Of a stretch of DNA of 64,000 nt, positions 1 through 11,330 are shown piece by piece. Source of the DNA: Eremomyces bilateralis CBS 781.70 (lineage: Eukaryota > Ascomycota > Dothideomycetes > Eremomycetales > Eremomycetaceae); contig NW_022985071.1 of NCBI RefSeq assembly GCF_010015585.1, positions 62,001 through 126,000 of the forward strand, read 5' to 3'. Below the pieces are notes generated by a model. That model searched no databases. It saw only the letters and a list, made by a program, of their open reading frames with translations, and was not told where the DNA came from. How positions within the stretch are numbered: the stretch's first letter is position 1; each line of letters opens with the position of its first letter. The translations under genes were made by a program, and so were the position numbers.

Positions 1-1713
1 TCGATATACTAGGAACAGATGTGCTCAAGCAATAAATCATTTAGGAGAGGTTATACGGAGTAGACATCTTGTTATGGATTGGGGTAAGCCGCGGCTAGAC
101 AGTGACCGGAAGAAGCGGGGCGGAGGAAGCTGATGCTACGGCAACCACAACAAGGACGACCGGTATATTGACATAAAATAATTACCAATATGACATATTT
201 GTCATATTGAGGGCGAATAACGACTTCTAGGACCGATTCAATACTTCGAGAAGCAATCTCAATTGATAACTTGAGATGACACGGCAGAGGGTGTGAGGAC
301 TGAGAAATAAGGAGTTTCAGGAAGTGAGGCGGCAGTCGGCGACATGGAGCGAATGGGGGTCGGAGTATCCGTATTCCCGTGGGTATTCCTTATCAAATCT
401 TCACCACTCTTCTGCTGCTTAGCTGCTGCTGGCCAAATAAGCGCCCGCCGCGGGTTGGGCTGAACCCTTGATCCTTGCGTCGGACCCAGATTGTCGGGCC
501 GCACCATTAGTTTCCCGAATGCCCCGGTTCGGTCAGAACGTTCAGTCAGAGTTTAGCCCGTTCAGACTCGACTGTTCACTGCCCAGGTAGTCCGTCGACA
601 CTGGGAAGTCCGCAAGGAGAGCCTAGCTACGCAACGACAATCCGCACAGATTGCGGATTGTGACAGGAACGTAATGGCCAAGGATGGATGGCGTGCGGGC
701 AGCTTGACCGAGCCATCGCCCATCATGGAACATCAAATTGTATTTTCCTCCCAGCTTCGTGCCGTCCAGCAGGGCTACCCCTCGCCAAAACCTTCCTCCT
801 CTTCATGCCTGTCTGATGCCCATACGGCAATAGTATGGTCGTGTGGATCGCTGCCTCCAGATTCGGCCAAGCAAGATTAACTTCTGCCCAACCTGGGATT
901 CCGATCCTGCCATCTGACTGCAACACCCCTCTGGTGATCTGGTGCCCCCTTTGCGCAGCACGTACCTGGTCTCGCTGCCTGGATAGAGCAGAGTCACACA
1001 ATAGTCACAAATCCCAGACCAACTTTTATATGATAGCTCGTATGTTTTCATCTACGCTTCCAGAAAGGATTACGAACGTGGAAATGAGCATTATAGTCTC
1101 CAATCGCAAAGTAACAGAAAAACTCAATTAACCCCATGCCAGCCAAAAGGAATGCATGTGAGCAAGGTCGCCCTTCATAGTTCGTGGTCTTCGCAACCCA
1201 GTCTATCAGATATGATGAATTACGCTTCCAATAGGAAATAAGGTAAACTGAAATGTTGTGTGTGTGGAGCAGAACGCCTTCCCCACCAGACCCCCCTAAC
1301 AAATAAATTACCAGCCGTTCCAATAGCTCTCGAGTAATACATGAAAGGCTGTGCAAATGCAGATGATGAAACAAATAACGGACCGGTCGGTTTCAAAGGC
1401 GCATTTTGATAGCGATAGCCGAGAAATCGTCCGTAGCGGCCTCCGACTCGGGTTCAACTTTGATGCACATCCTTTTTCATGTGTATCGGCTCGTGATTCG
1501 TTACCGACAAAAATCTAAATGTTGGTGATTGTAAATGCTTCCATTCCGGATTGGATAATGGTTAGAATTTGCATTTCGAAATTGCTGTCGTTCGCTTAGA
1601 ACATTGGCGTTGGTGGTAGAGGGCTTGCGCTGATGCTCTGCTGCCGTTCAAGATCGTTGAGTGTCTTGCAGCCCCCGTTCTCGACATGCCTGGCATGTAG
1701 TTAGCAGTGTTGT
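1..1713. other. Left-end intergenic region, no gene recognised
   Basis: Only short open frames occur here, overlapping each other on both strands, with no recognisable protein motif and no convincing splice-connected reading frame. It is the 3' flank of the C2H2 gene that follows on the minus strand. A gene whose body lies to the left of the window could reach into it, but I see no exon to support that. Confidence 0.5.
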
Positions 1714-2877
1714 TTAGGAGAGACTCTGATGTACATGCCTCCTCAATGTGTCTTTCCTCGCAAAACCCGTAAGGCAAGCAGAACACTTATGCTCGAGAGA
1801 TTTGATGTGGACCTGGAAATAAGTGAGCATACGCATGCATCAATAAAAATAGACAATGCTCACGTTCGTCCTGTGTCGCTCAAGATCCGCTTTCCTCTTG
1901 AATGCTCGATCGCACGCATTGCAAGGAAACGGCCGGAGCCCGACAGTGTCTTTGTTATGCCTGGTATTGCAGTGAGAAGTAAAGTTGTGCTTCCGCTTGA
2001 AGAATTTCCCGCATTGATCGCATGAAAACTTCGACTCCGCCTGGGTGGTGTGTCTTCTCTTTTTTCGAGTCCGCGCAACGGCGTGGAGTGCTTCCGCCTT
2101 GATTCGTTCCGCAGAATACGAGTCACTCCACCGACGATTCTGCCAGTAGAACGGATCGGTTGCGCAGTCTGAATGCGGGCGCATCTCCTGCAACGCGACA
2201 GGACTGACGTACGAAAATACATGCGCCGAATGTGGCGCGGAGTGAGGAATGAACGGCGGGTTGACCTTTGAAGGGACAAGGTTCCGTCCTTGAGGAGTAG
2301 AGGGAAACTCCGGAGTCGTTAGCTGCCAGTTCTCGACGTTTTCAATCTTCACGGGGTTAGGGAGCGGCGATCCTCGAGAGCAAGTGAGGATGCTGTCCGT
2401 ACTGGAGTAGGTGGAGGAGATGGAGGATCGATGCGACCTGTTCGTTCGATAGTTGGAACATGGTGTGAACACCCCAGCCTGTAGCTGACTGCAGTCAACG
2501 ACTGGTGTGGCCTCCCATGTCGACGGGGGACCTGAAACCTGGAGGTAGAAGTCGAGGCGCTGCTGATCGTTCAGTGGGCTCGATAGATCGGTCGCGTTCC
2601 AAGGGTTTGCTGATATCGGTGTTGGAGGGTGGACAGTAGGGACCAGGGCATCGTGGGTGTCGATGAAGAGACCGAGACCATGAGGGGCCTGAGGGAATGG
2701 TTCGACGATGCCCACACAAGGGGACGGTTGATAATGTGGCTCGGCATATGAAGTACACGCAAGCTGGTCCTGAAACGTGCCGTTGTGGGTGCTCACTGGC
2801 GTCAGTGATGCGTCCATTGGGGAGTGCTCGATGTTGGTCGGGTAGTGACGCTTGTTGTCGAATTGGAGGTGAGCCAT
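1714..2877 (-). CDS. C2H2 zinc-finger transcription factor, two exons
   Basis: Exons are 2877-1864 and 1812-1714 with a 51-bp intron; the join completes the second finger. Finger 1 has the form C-X2-C-X12-H-X4-H (starts CDQCGKFFKRKH), finger 2 has the same spacing with its last histidine supplied by exon 2, and a third, degenerate C-X2-C unit lies near the C-terminus. The rest is long, Ser/Pro/Thr-rich and probably disordered, as expected for an activation region. I chose the ATG at 2877 because it sits in a CCACCATGGC context; in-frame ATGs at 2901 and 2922 would add 8 or 15 residues. The product is about 370 aa and nuclear. The target genes are unknown and I do not recognise a named orthologue. 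It is transcribed in the same direction as YVC1, about 720 bp downstream of it. Confidence 0.85.
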
Positions 2878-3598
2878 GGTGGAAAGACGTTCAGAAGCAG
2901 CCATACGGGCTGTTCGGGGCAAAGATCATACACGAGGAACGAGCAGAACAAAACAAGGTGATGAAGAGAAACAATTCCAACGATCCAAAGTATATGTATA
3001 TACTCTAGGCGATAAACGTATTCCTTCTCTTCAGAGCACGTAAACGCGCTGAAAGAGGCACGAGGACAGAAAATAGAATGAGGCAGTGGTGATAATTGTA
3101 GTCTGATGCCGCAACGACAAGCTCGAGGCAGATTTCCAAATATTCAAAATAACCGCGCTGACGATGAGAATATAGAGCGCGGTTGGGCGTTTATTTGTAC
3201 AACAACTTTGATAGAACAGGATTGAGTGAGAGAAGGGACCTTGAATGAGAGGAGGCCTGTGTTCGACTAAGCCAAGCCTCGACCCAACCTACCGGTACAT
3301 CATTCAAGGCCTTGCTGGGGATGCGAGAAGGCTCCAATCAGATAATCTCTGGATTTGCATGGTAACTGGTCTGTTCTGTTGGCCTTTGCGGAACTTTACT
3401 GTTCAGTGGTCGTCGGTGTCTTTTGACCGATGATTGTACCTGTTCACCACCCCATTTGCAATCCCCACATATCACTCAACAAGGGAGGCAACACTCCCTC
3501 ACCACCATAATCTCTTTACCTTTTGCTGCCCGAAATTAATTTGTTCCACCCATGACTTGATGCGGTGATGGTTCAACTCGGAAAATCCGCTTTTGGCA
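2878..3598. other. Intergenic: promoter of the C2H2 gene and 3' flank of YVC1
   Basis: An AT-rich TATA-like stretch (TATATGTATATA) lies near 2992-3004, about 115-130 bp upstream of the chosen start. Nothing else is recognised. The small open frame at 3245-3433 has no coding signature. Confidence 0.4.
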
Positions 3599-6500
3599 TT
3601 ATTCGTCGTCCTGCAAATTCCCTCCCTGCCGTTCTGTCACAATCGCCATAAGTTGCTCAACCTGAGTGCTGAGCTTCAGAACCAATGATTTCAGATCCAC
3701 GTCTTGCGGCTCGTCTGCATTGTCGGCACCACTATGGGACCCGTAGTCGGCGGTCGACGCCCTACCGTTCTCGCCTCGCCCATCTGAAGCCGTTGGTTGC
3801 ATTGAAGCCACCAATGCCCGCGGCGTACCGGCGGAGATCTTCCAAGTTTGGCGCTTCAGAGGTTGAATCAAGCCGGGGCCGGCAATATTAGACGACATCC
3901 AGCTCGTCCTATCTCTCTTGGACCAACCCAGTCCCTCGGTCAAAGACTCATACGCCCAAATGGCCGCGACGTATGGGGTATGGGTAACTTTGAGAATGGC
4001 AATTCGTGTCCGCCGAAGCTGATCGGACGGGAGGAACAGTCGGAGAGGTCTCGAGACCAATGAGATGAGGTTCTGTTTTCGAATCTTAGCATTGAGATGC
4101 ATATCCATATGCTCCGCCTCAAGAAATGCGGATTTCCAAGTCTATCCGGATGCGTATACTAGGATAGCATGACTTCGAAAACGGAGCGGGGAAACAAACG
4201 CCAACGTTTCACGATCTCATTGGCAATGTCATCACAGAACTGTCAAATTCAAGATTGTGGCACACGCGATCCCAAGCGCCGCCTAACAGTTCGAGGCGGT
4301 GCTGCAGGTGACGAGGACGCAGGCGCTTAATCGATGGCCAGGAAGTGTTGAAAATTGGAACGTCACTTACCCAAGGCGGCAAATAATACGTCAGTCGGTT
4401 TGAGGTCGACGCTTCCAGCACATAGACGGAATATCTGGATTTTTAGTCAATATGGCGGTGCAGCGAAGAAAGAAACAAGTATGCCTTGTCTCGCTCACAT
4501 AAATAAATATTCTTCTTTGGCATGGTCGAGCACCTAAGTTCACGAAATGCACGCTGTTAGCCAATCATTTCATAGCAAGCAGGGGTTTTGTGGCCAGTGA
4601 GTCTTGGCACAAGCCATAATCATGATCATGATGGCTGTGACGAGGAAGTTCGAGGGACAATGGACACCGCACCTTTGTCAAGGAGTTGCTCAAGAGCGAA
4701 ATCAAACTAGTAATCAGTAGAATGTTCGTGAGGCAAATGAAAATCAACTAAATCCGGTCAGAAGATGGCTGTGTACAGATCGAGAGATTAGCAAACCATG
4801 ACAGGGGGCCCAAGGATTGGACTTCTGTAGAAACCATTAGAATGTTCTTTAGTTGTATCTCAGAGGCAATCAACTTACATTTGTGCTGCAACATCCTATA
4901 TGCTCATGTTAGTTGTGACCGGTCAACCAGGTCTTCACGATCTTTCCACTTACGAATCCAAGATACGATGAGCTTGGTTGGATTAGCGGCGTCAGCACCC
5001 TGTTGTTGATTGCGGCTTACCCGAAGAAGACCTTGATCAGAATCCATGACATCTCACTCAACGTAAAGTTGTCCCTCGCCAAAAGGGTGAATGTTGTTAA
5101 GAAGCCTAGAGTGCGGTCAGAATGCAGTGCTCGAGGGCTTTCACCGGAGATTTAGTGGGCCAGACCGATATATAGAATGGTAACAATACTAAGGAACTTA
5201 GCAAAGTCCTTGGTCTGGTTATGAATTAGCGGAGTAGTTGACCGCTTTTATGGTTTAGTTAACGGACCATTTCCTTCAAACAGGGCATCTAATTCCATGT
5301 GAGTACCAGTTCCAAGATCCACTATCGTGATGCTTACCAATGTTCCAAAGTAGGGGTTGAGACTAAGGACAGAGCAGGTCCTAGACCACACATCGAGATA
5401 AGTATTTTGCTCTTGGAGCCACCGACATCGAAATCATACCTTGGAACGAGGAAGAGCGCTTCTAACGCGAGAATATCGAAAGATGTGTCAATGATTATAT
5501 CAGACTCTCTGGCGATGCCAATGGCTCCTATGCTTATGTTAGTGGGTGAGCATTTAGCGGTCACTCGTACGGTCCTAACTCACTGGAAATTAGGAAGCTG
5601 AAGCCCACGAGCGCAATGCATAAGTCCCACAGAGACCAGAAATCCGTGGCATAAAAGGCTTGCCCTGCATCTCGATACTCACCAACTGCCATTGATTAGA
5701 GGGCACCGACCGAAGAGATGAGGATGGACATACATTCATCGTATGCAAACCCAGCAATGAAAACATACAAGAGGATCTCAGCAACGGTGATTTGGTCATA
5801 ATCGCGTTGGACAAGGACAACATAATAAAGGAAAAGGAACGTGACGAAGAACAGGACCTCAAATGTTTTGAGGTACCGAGGGACTCTGAGCCGGCAGTAC
5901 GCATCTGCACGTCTTGCACATTGATGATTGTCAGTGCTAACATTAAATAAATTGGGCAGAAGTTGTGCTCACTTTGGGTTGTATAATTTCGCTCGCTTCA
6001 CTGAGTCAACAGATAACGTTTCCCAGAAGATAATATCGCCTCTCCAGATACGTTCGATCATCTGCTGGACAATCTTCTGGCTCAAGAATTTCTTGGCTTC
6101 AGATACAGCCGCAACTTCCAAGGCGTTCAGGTTCACGCAAGACGAGACGAGATCATATACGTGGTTTGAGTCTGCATCGGCATCATGCAAGGAGTCCTGC
6201 ACCTGTCCGAAGTAGGACGCCGTCCGAGATTGAGCTTGACGCACTGGAAGAGTAGAGGACGAGGCGAGAAGGGGATCGAGCTCGCTCGTATGTCTTGATA
6301 AACCGTTCGGTATTCCACTCTCTTCGTCTCCTAGCTCAGCGGGAACGGGATCATGAGGGGTATACTCTGATAGGAGATAGTCCAGAGCTTCCTGTCGCGA
6401 TAGGCCGAGGACAAATCTCCAGGCGACCAGCTCACAAGCAAACCCTCGTGCATCGTTGATTCCCCGATCATCATCAGGTTCCAATGCAGCGAAGTGGCCT

Positions 6501-6868
6501 TTTAATTGTCTATACAAATGTAAGTAAGTACGTTGATTTGATGAGCGCATTTCAGTCAACTCACAAAAGAGCTAGCACTATCCACCGATGGTGGACCCGA
6601 TCGCCAAGATACTCGATGAGAGGAGCAAGCGACTGTGAATGTTGAGGGCGCCTTAGTTCCTCAAATGTGTATGGGCTCTTGATAGCTCCAACGATATAGC
6701 TAGATCACCAGATCAGCCACATAAGTCAATGCATTGTCTGTTAGGACTGTCTTACATCGAGAGCTTTGATATGACGTCGGACAATGGCTCCGCATCGTCA
6801 ATTATCGGTATCGAGGGATCAGCCTCCAACCACGCCCCATACGTGACGGAAGCTTCGTCTTGATTCAT
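3599..6868 (-). CDS. YVC1: Vacuolar TRP-type calcium/cation channel YVC1, 17 exons
   Basis: Homologue of yeast Yvc1, which releases Ca2+ from the vacuole after osmotic or mechanical stress. Exons: 6868-6756, 6699-6565, 6509-5973, 5912-5734, 5685-5584, 5527-5440, 5380-5338, 5288-5268, 5214-5166, 5105-5021, 4972-4954, 4895-4879, 4824-4797, 4747-4673, 4533-4499, 4434-4371, 4072-3599. Together they give 2064 nt (687 aa) in one frame. Family hallmarks are the cytosolic N-terminal ARGFACELVAWRF, the first membrane block with FEVLFFVTFLFLYYVVLV, then DFWSLWDLCIALVGF, VPRTCSVLSLNPYFGTL, a pore-proximal SSYLGF, and the post-membrane RPLRLFLPS...YVAAIWAYE. The C-terminus is acidic with a short predicted coiled coil. 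Exons of 17, 19, 21 and 28 nt are unusually small, and the last intron (about 298 bp) is far longer than the rest, so that junction is the least certain. Confidence 0.9.
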
Positions 6869-8303
6869 TATATTCGATTACCCGTCATTCGAATAGAACG
6901 GGAAGGAACTCTCGAGAATCGGCATCATTGGGAGGTTGGGCAAACAACCCAAGACACGGAAAGAAATCCAGGAGAGCTCAAGTGGGGACCTGACGTGGAA
7001 TTAAGCGCTGGAGGACCCACTTCGGACCCGCGTTCATTTCCAGTCATGTGAAACCTGGGGTGCCGTTAGCGCGCGGGTATCGCATGGGTCGGGTGTGGTG
7101 GCGCTTCCCGCGGCTCGAGCAGTTCCTGCAGTTAGCACCTGCATCAGAACCGCTCTGTCGGGTCCACTGGTTTATTATGGCCTATGGGGCTAGGGTTGAA
7201 ATCAGGACCCCACCCGTGCCACTTCGGACTCCGACGACACCGCAATCTGATCAAAACCAGGGAAGGCCATTGTCTGTAGAAGCTGGAAAACGCAAATAGC
7301 GGATTTTTTTTGCTGCTACATTGGACAGTATAATGGTGCCTGGCTATTGCTTAGATTAGTGTTGGTCGCACTCATAATTCCTGCCAAACACTCAGGGAGC
7401 GCCTTAGTGCCCTATGGACAAAAGGCAATATTCTACCATTTCGTATCACCGCAGATTCGATTACATTGCCTCGGATTTATATATCACAGTCTAATCATTT
7501 GAGAGCGCTACATATTCTCTATTATTTTTCCGCTGTATTCTTTAATCGAGTTGCAAGGAAGCCTTCCATCGCTTCTCTAGACTGCCATTTCGACTAAGGT
7601 CCCGGGCGGTAGAAAATATTTAAGAGTTGACCTGGAATATATTGCTCACTCAGATGCAAGACGTGTCGCAAGCTTCTGCGTTGGCCGGTGGAGAGTCCAA
7701 TCAGCGTCACTAACGAGGACACTCTACGAAGCAGATCGAAGATGACTGGAACGTGGTAGTCAGATCCGTTTCGCATCAGACCAAAGTAGTTGGAGGGTGA
7801 AGATGGTATGAACAGAGAAAAGCAAGAGAGACATTGGGTAGCGTGTTTTGACGGGAAATGAAACTAATATTGTAGGACTTAGATTCGCACTCTCTTGACT
7901 GATCGAGCCGAAGAGCAACAAACTAGTGTTTTGTGCTCTTGACACATCTCTATCGTTAATTAACAGGTTCATTTCTTCTAGCACGACTAGCTGAAATGGT
8001 TATTATCATTCTAGCATAATCAATTGAGTTTCCAAGTTGAGAAGGACAGCCCAATCACTAGTTGAGCACTGGATCTGATCACATGCCTCAAATTCGAAGC
8101 AGACAGAGATAGTGTAGTTGTGTTATGGCCTCGACGAGGGAGGGGTGCGAAGGGAGAGGCCAACTGAGACAGTGGTGCTATTCACCTATTCATCTATTCA
8201 CGACAAAAATTACGCTTACCACCGCGCACTTCCTGCTCTTCTACCTCTATCCGAAGCCTACATTAATTACTAATTCTTTGACTGTCAACTATCCAAATCC
8301 AAA
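6869..8303. other. Intergenic between YVC1 and a decayed gene
   Basis: Divergent spacer of 1.4 kb. The last 150 bp before 8304 are pyrimidine-rich and look like a fungal leader sequence ahead of an ATG in good context. Two minus-strand open frames (7594-7776 and 7760-7984) read loosely protein-like, but they match nothing I know and have no splice sites joining them. Confidence 0.35.
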
Positions 8304-9950
8304 ATGGCTGCTAATCCTCATAAGCAGTGGAAGCGCCTTGTGGCTTACCAAAAGCGCTATGGCCTCCTTGGGAACGGCGCCGAAGAGTATTCTATTGTCA
8401 TTAGCTCTCCTGCATCCTCGCCACGCAGCTCTTCATTCACATCACATCTAGACGACCCGGCCACCCCGACTGCAATCACAACGAAGGAAAATACGGATAT
8501 GAGTTCTTTAATAGATTGGCCCACACGATGAGAAGAATCGACCAAGGTTATACCAGTGCCTGTGAAGAAAGCTGACATCGGACCTCCACTCTCCGGCATG
8601 AACAAGTCGAAGAAGAAACCAGTGTCAGGGACGGCACCTTTTGTTATTGTTCCATCAACCCCGGAAAACATCCTGTGGAATATCATAAAATCCGGAGGAC
8701 CTAAAAGGAGCATTATCAACGTGCCAACAATTCCCGAAGCAAACCAGAGCACTAGGAGCGCGTGAGGCCTGAAAGAGAGCGTTGTCGTTGGGGCATCATC
8801 AATCTTCATAAGCTTAAACAGCAAGATGGGACCGAACAATGGTAATAAGGTGGTCCCGTCAATCGTCAGCAGAGACGCGAATACCAAAGTAGCAGTCTCT
8901 AAGAGTCGTCCTTTCTTTATTACATTAACTTATAAGGCAACCTCTACCAAAGAACAGCTAGAAATACAAGGCAAGTCAGAAGGACACCTTAAAACAGAAG
9001 GAAAATCGAACCCGATCCGATTGAGGACAGTGAGGAGAAACTGGCTGTTTGGGGGAGGAAAGTTGAAACGGGTCCTATTAAGAGGGCGAAAATTGAACTC
9101 GACCCTATTGAGGATAGTGAAGGGGAACCAGCCTATAAGAAAATGAGACTCGAATCCAACCCGATCGACGATGATAGTCGACGTGGTCAGATTCATGCCA
9201 CCAAAGATGGGAATCTCTTTGATGAATCGTCGCACCGGAATCCATCCGAAGCTCTTAAATAGACGGCCTCGGAAGAAGAGGTAGCAGCGAGGTAACCGGA
9301 CTCGTTCCGAATGGTGGCCTGAGCCATATTGAATTCTCGACAAAAGAAATATCGTTTTTGCTAATGGAATGTAATGGCCTTGTTCTTTGTTTAAAAGGGT
9401 AATGGTGCGATGATTGAGGAGCTGAATTGCCTTGGGGTTGCATAGACCGGGGCCATGGCGGAATAGGGGTTCTTGTTCTTGTTAACGACCAATCGTGTGG
9501 AAGCCATAGAATATTTTAAAGGTCACAACTCTTAACTGAAAAAATTAATGGAGGAATTGAAGTGGTGGGGTAGACTGTCCCTGAAATTTTCTATGATGAA
9601 CAGGTCAATTGCAGAGCGTCACACCAATGCCGTATCATATTCGGCTACACTCTCAGTGAATCCAACCATAGATCAAACCAGTAACCCTGATCGTGCTCTA
9701 TCCATATCTAGAATGGAATATCGTCGGCTCCAATTTACCGAGCCCATTAGGATGAGTGAGAAATATCGCAATGTTAAGTCATGAAAGTTGCATGTCCTTA
9801 AGACTAATCCAATTGATGAGACTCAAGAGGCCCCAGTCTCGAAGAGCGGGGGAGGGCAAAACGACCCAATTGAAGATTTGGATGAAAATCCTGGCCTCTC
9901 GGAGGAAGAAAAGGATAATATGAGCTAATTTAAGAGCTTAAAGAAGTGCT
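8304..9950 (+). pseudogene. Decayed gene for a Lys/Glu/Pro-rich protein with a repeated PIED-type motif
   Basis: An ATG in CCAAAATGGC context opens a frame that stays free of stops for long stretches but carries more than one in-frame stop and later shifts frame. The reading is charged and low in complexity. In the second half a motif recurs: KIEPDPIEDSE near 9005, KIELDPIEDSE about 28 codons later, then ESNPIDDD, and again NPIDE and NDPIED between 9800 and 9900. This suggests a degenerate internal repeat array. The antisense strand reads as a hydrophobic frame (8357-8887), which I take to be a shadow of this composition. I do not recognise the family. It may instead be an active gene with unusual introns, but I could not find splice sites that restore one frame. 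Confidence 0.35.
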
Positions 9951-10015
9951 CTCCATGATGTTAAAGAAGGAGACACTTGCGCAAGCAATGCACTAACAGG
10001 AGACGGCGGAATTCG

Positions 10016-11330
10016 CTAGTCTCCGCAGCACAAGACGGTCTGATCGCCACTGAATATCTGTCCTCCGTTTCGATTGAAATTTTGAGACCAAGCCTTCATT
10101 TCGCCTCCAAATGCAACGAAGTGTGGCACTGGGGTGGATTTGCTTGAGTCCGCATGGGCTGGTGTGAAGATGGAATGGTATGACTGTTGGAAAGGACAGG
10201 TGTCATCAGGCAGATGGTAGAATCCTGAAGTTTCATCTCCACAGAGAAGGACAAACATTTGTACAAAGGAGCCAACGTCCTCAAGAAGTAGTTAAGAAGC
10301 ATCCAAGCAATCCTTTGCAGCTCACCAATAACTTGTGCCCGCTCGGATAGGCTGCTTGGAAGATAGGGGGTATGGCGCTTCAGTCGTTAGAGTTCAAACC
10401 ACGAAGGCGGACCAGTCGTGTCGGGCGTTTTTATACCGCATCTGACGCTTATCAGTATAGAGTAGTTTCAGGGTCCGTCTGCGGCCACTGAATATGATAG
10501 TTTGAGGCTGACTTCAACCCTCCAGCCTAGCATAGGACCGGAGCCGAGCATTATATGCTAAACCTCCTGACAAAGCGCAAAGGACTTGGAATTAATATAA
10601 GACAATGGATGGGCTGCAGTGATAGAGAACCGACTATAGGTTTTCCCACGGAAACTAGGTGCCGCATACGACGAGCGACTGGCGGCGGTATCGGGTCTGT
10701 CCAGAATCTCTGCAATCCTTCAGTCGATGAGGGTGAGGGAGTCTCGGTGATCTGCGCTGCGCAAGACGGGGTCAATAGAAGGACATTCACTGAGAAAAAC
10801 GACACGTGAAGTGAGAGATTGGGTCACTGGTGTTGGTTACTTACTTACCGTGACCAGGAAGCGTAGAGTTTGCAGAAGGTGATGGATTCGGGGCATCAAC
10901 ATTCAAAGTTGAAGGAGGTAGCAAGGCTCTGGTTTCCAAATGCAAATTCCCCATTTTTATACCCCTAACAGTGAAAGTTCCCTTTGCCATGGCCAATGGA
11001 CCCCGCGGCGAACTCGAATGACCTGTTACGTACCTTTTGTTAGCAATACGGCCAGGCCATGCCTAACAACATTCATTCAGCGTCGATCCACTCGAGCACC
11101 ATGAAAGTGATGAAACCCTTCTCAGGAGGTGGATTCCAAACCAAGCCACTGAAGTTCAGCTCCCAGTCAAACTCAGGCGACCCAGTCTCTTGGAAGAGGT
11201 CAAGACACAGGTCTTACAAAGTATGTGGACGATGATAATTTCCCAACCATGAGTCCACGAGAAAAAGTAAGTTCAACAGCGATACATCATCCAATCAAGG
11301 AGGACAATTTCTTTTCTCAATAATGAAAAG
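10016..11330 (-). pseudogene. Decayed coding-like stretch, unidentified protein
   Basis: Several pieces on the minus strand read like genuine protein but lie in different frames and are broken more than once. One ends at a stop at 11073-11075 and includes FDWELNFSGLVWNPPPEKGF. One near 10860-11030 includes GSIGHGKGNFHC. The last, 10258-10016, includes PVPHFVAFGGEMKAWSQNFN and ends in LCCGD. A donor-like GTAAGTAAGT occurs near 10848. The composition (Trp, Cys and Gly in ordered contexts) is unlike the random frames around it. I do not recognise the family, and I cannot tell whether the pieces come from one gene or two. Confidence 0.3.

Noticed and set aside
8357-8887. A 176-codon minus-strand frame with hydrophobic, membrane-like segments
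   Set aside because: It is the complement of a Lys/Pro/Ser-rich plus-strand frame that has a better start and leader; antisense of such composition is automatically hydrophobic.
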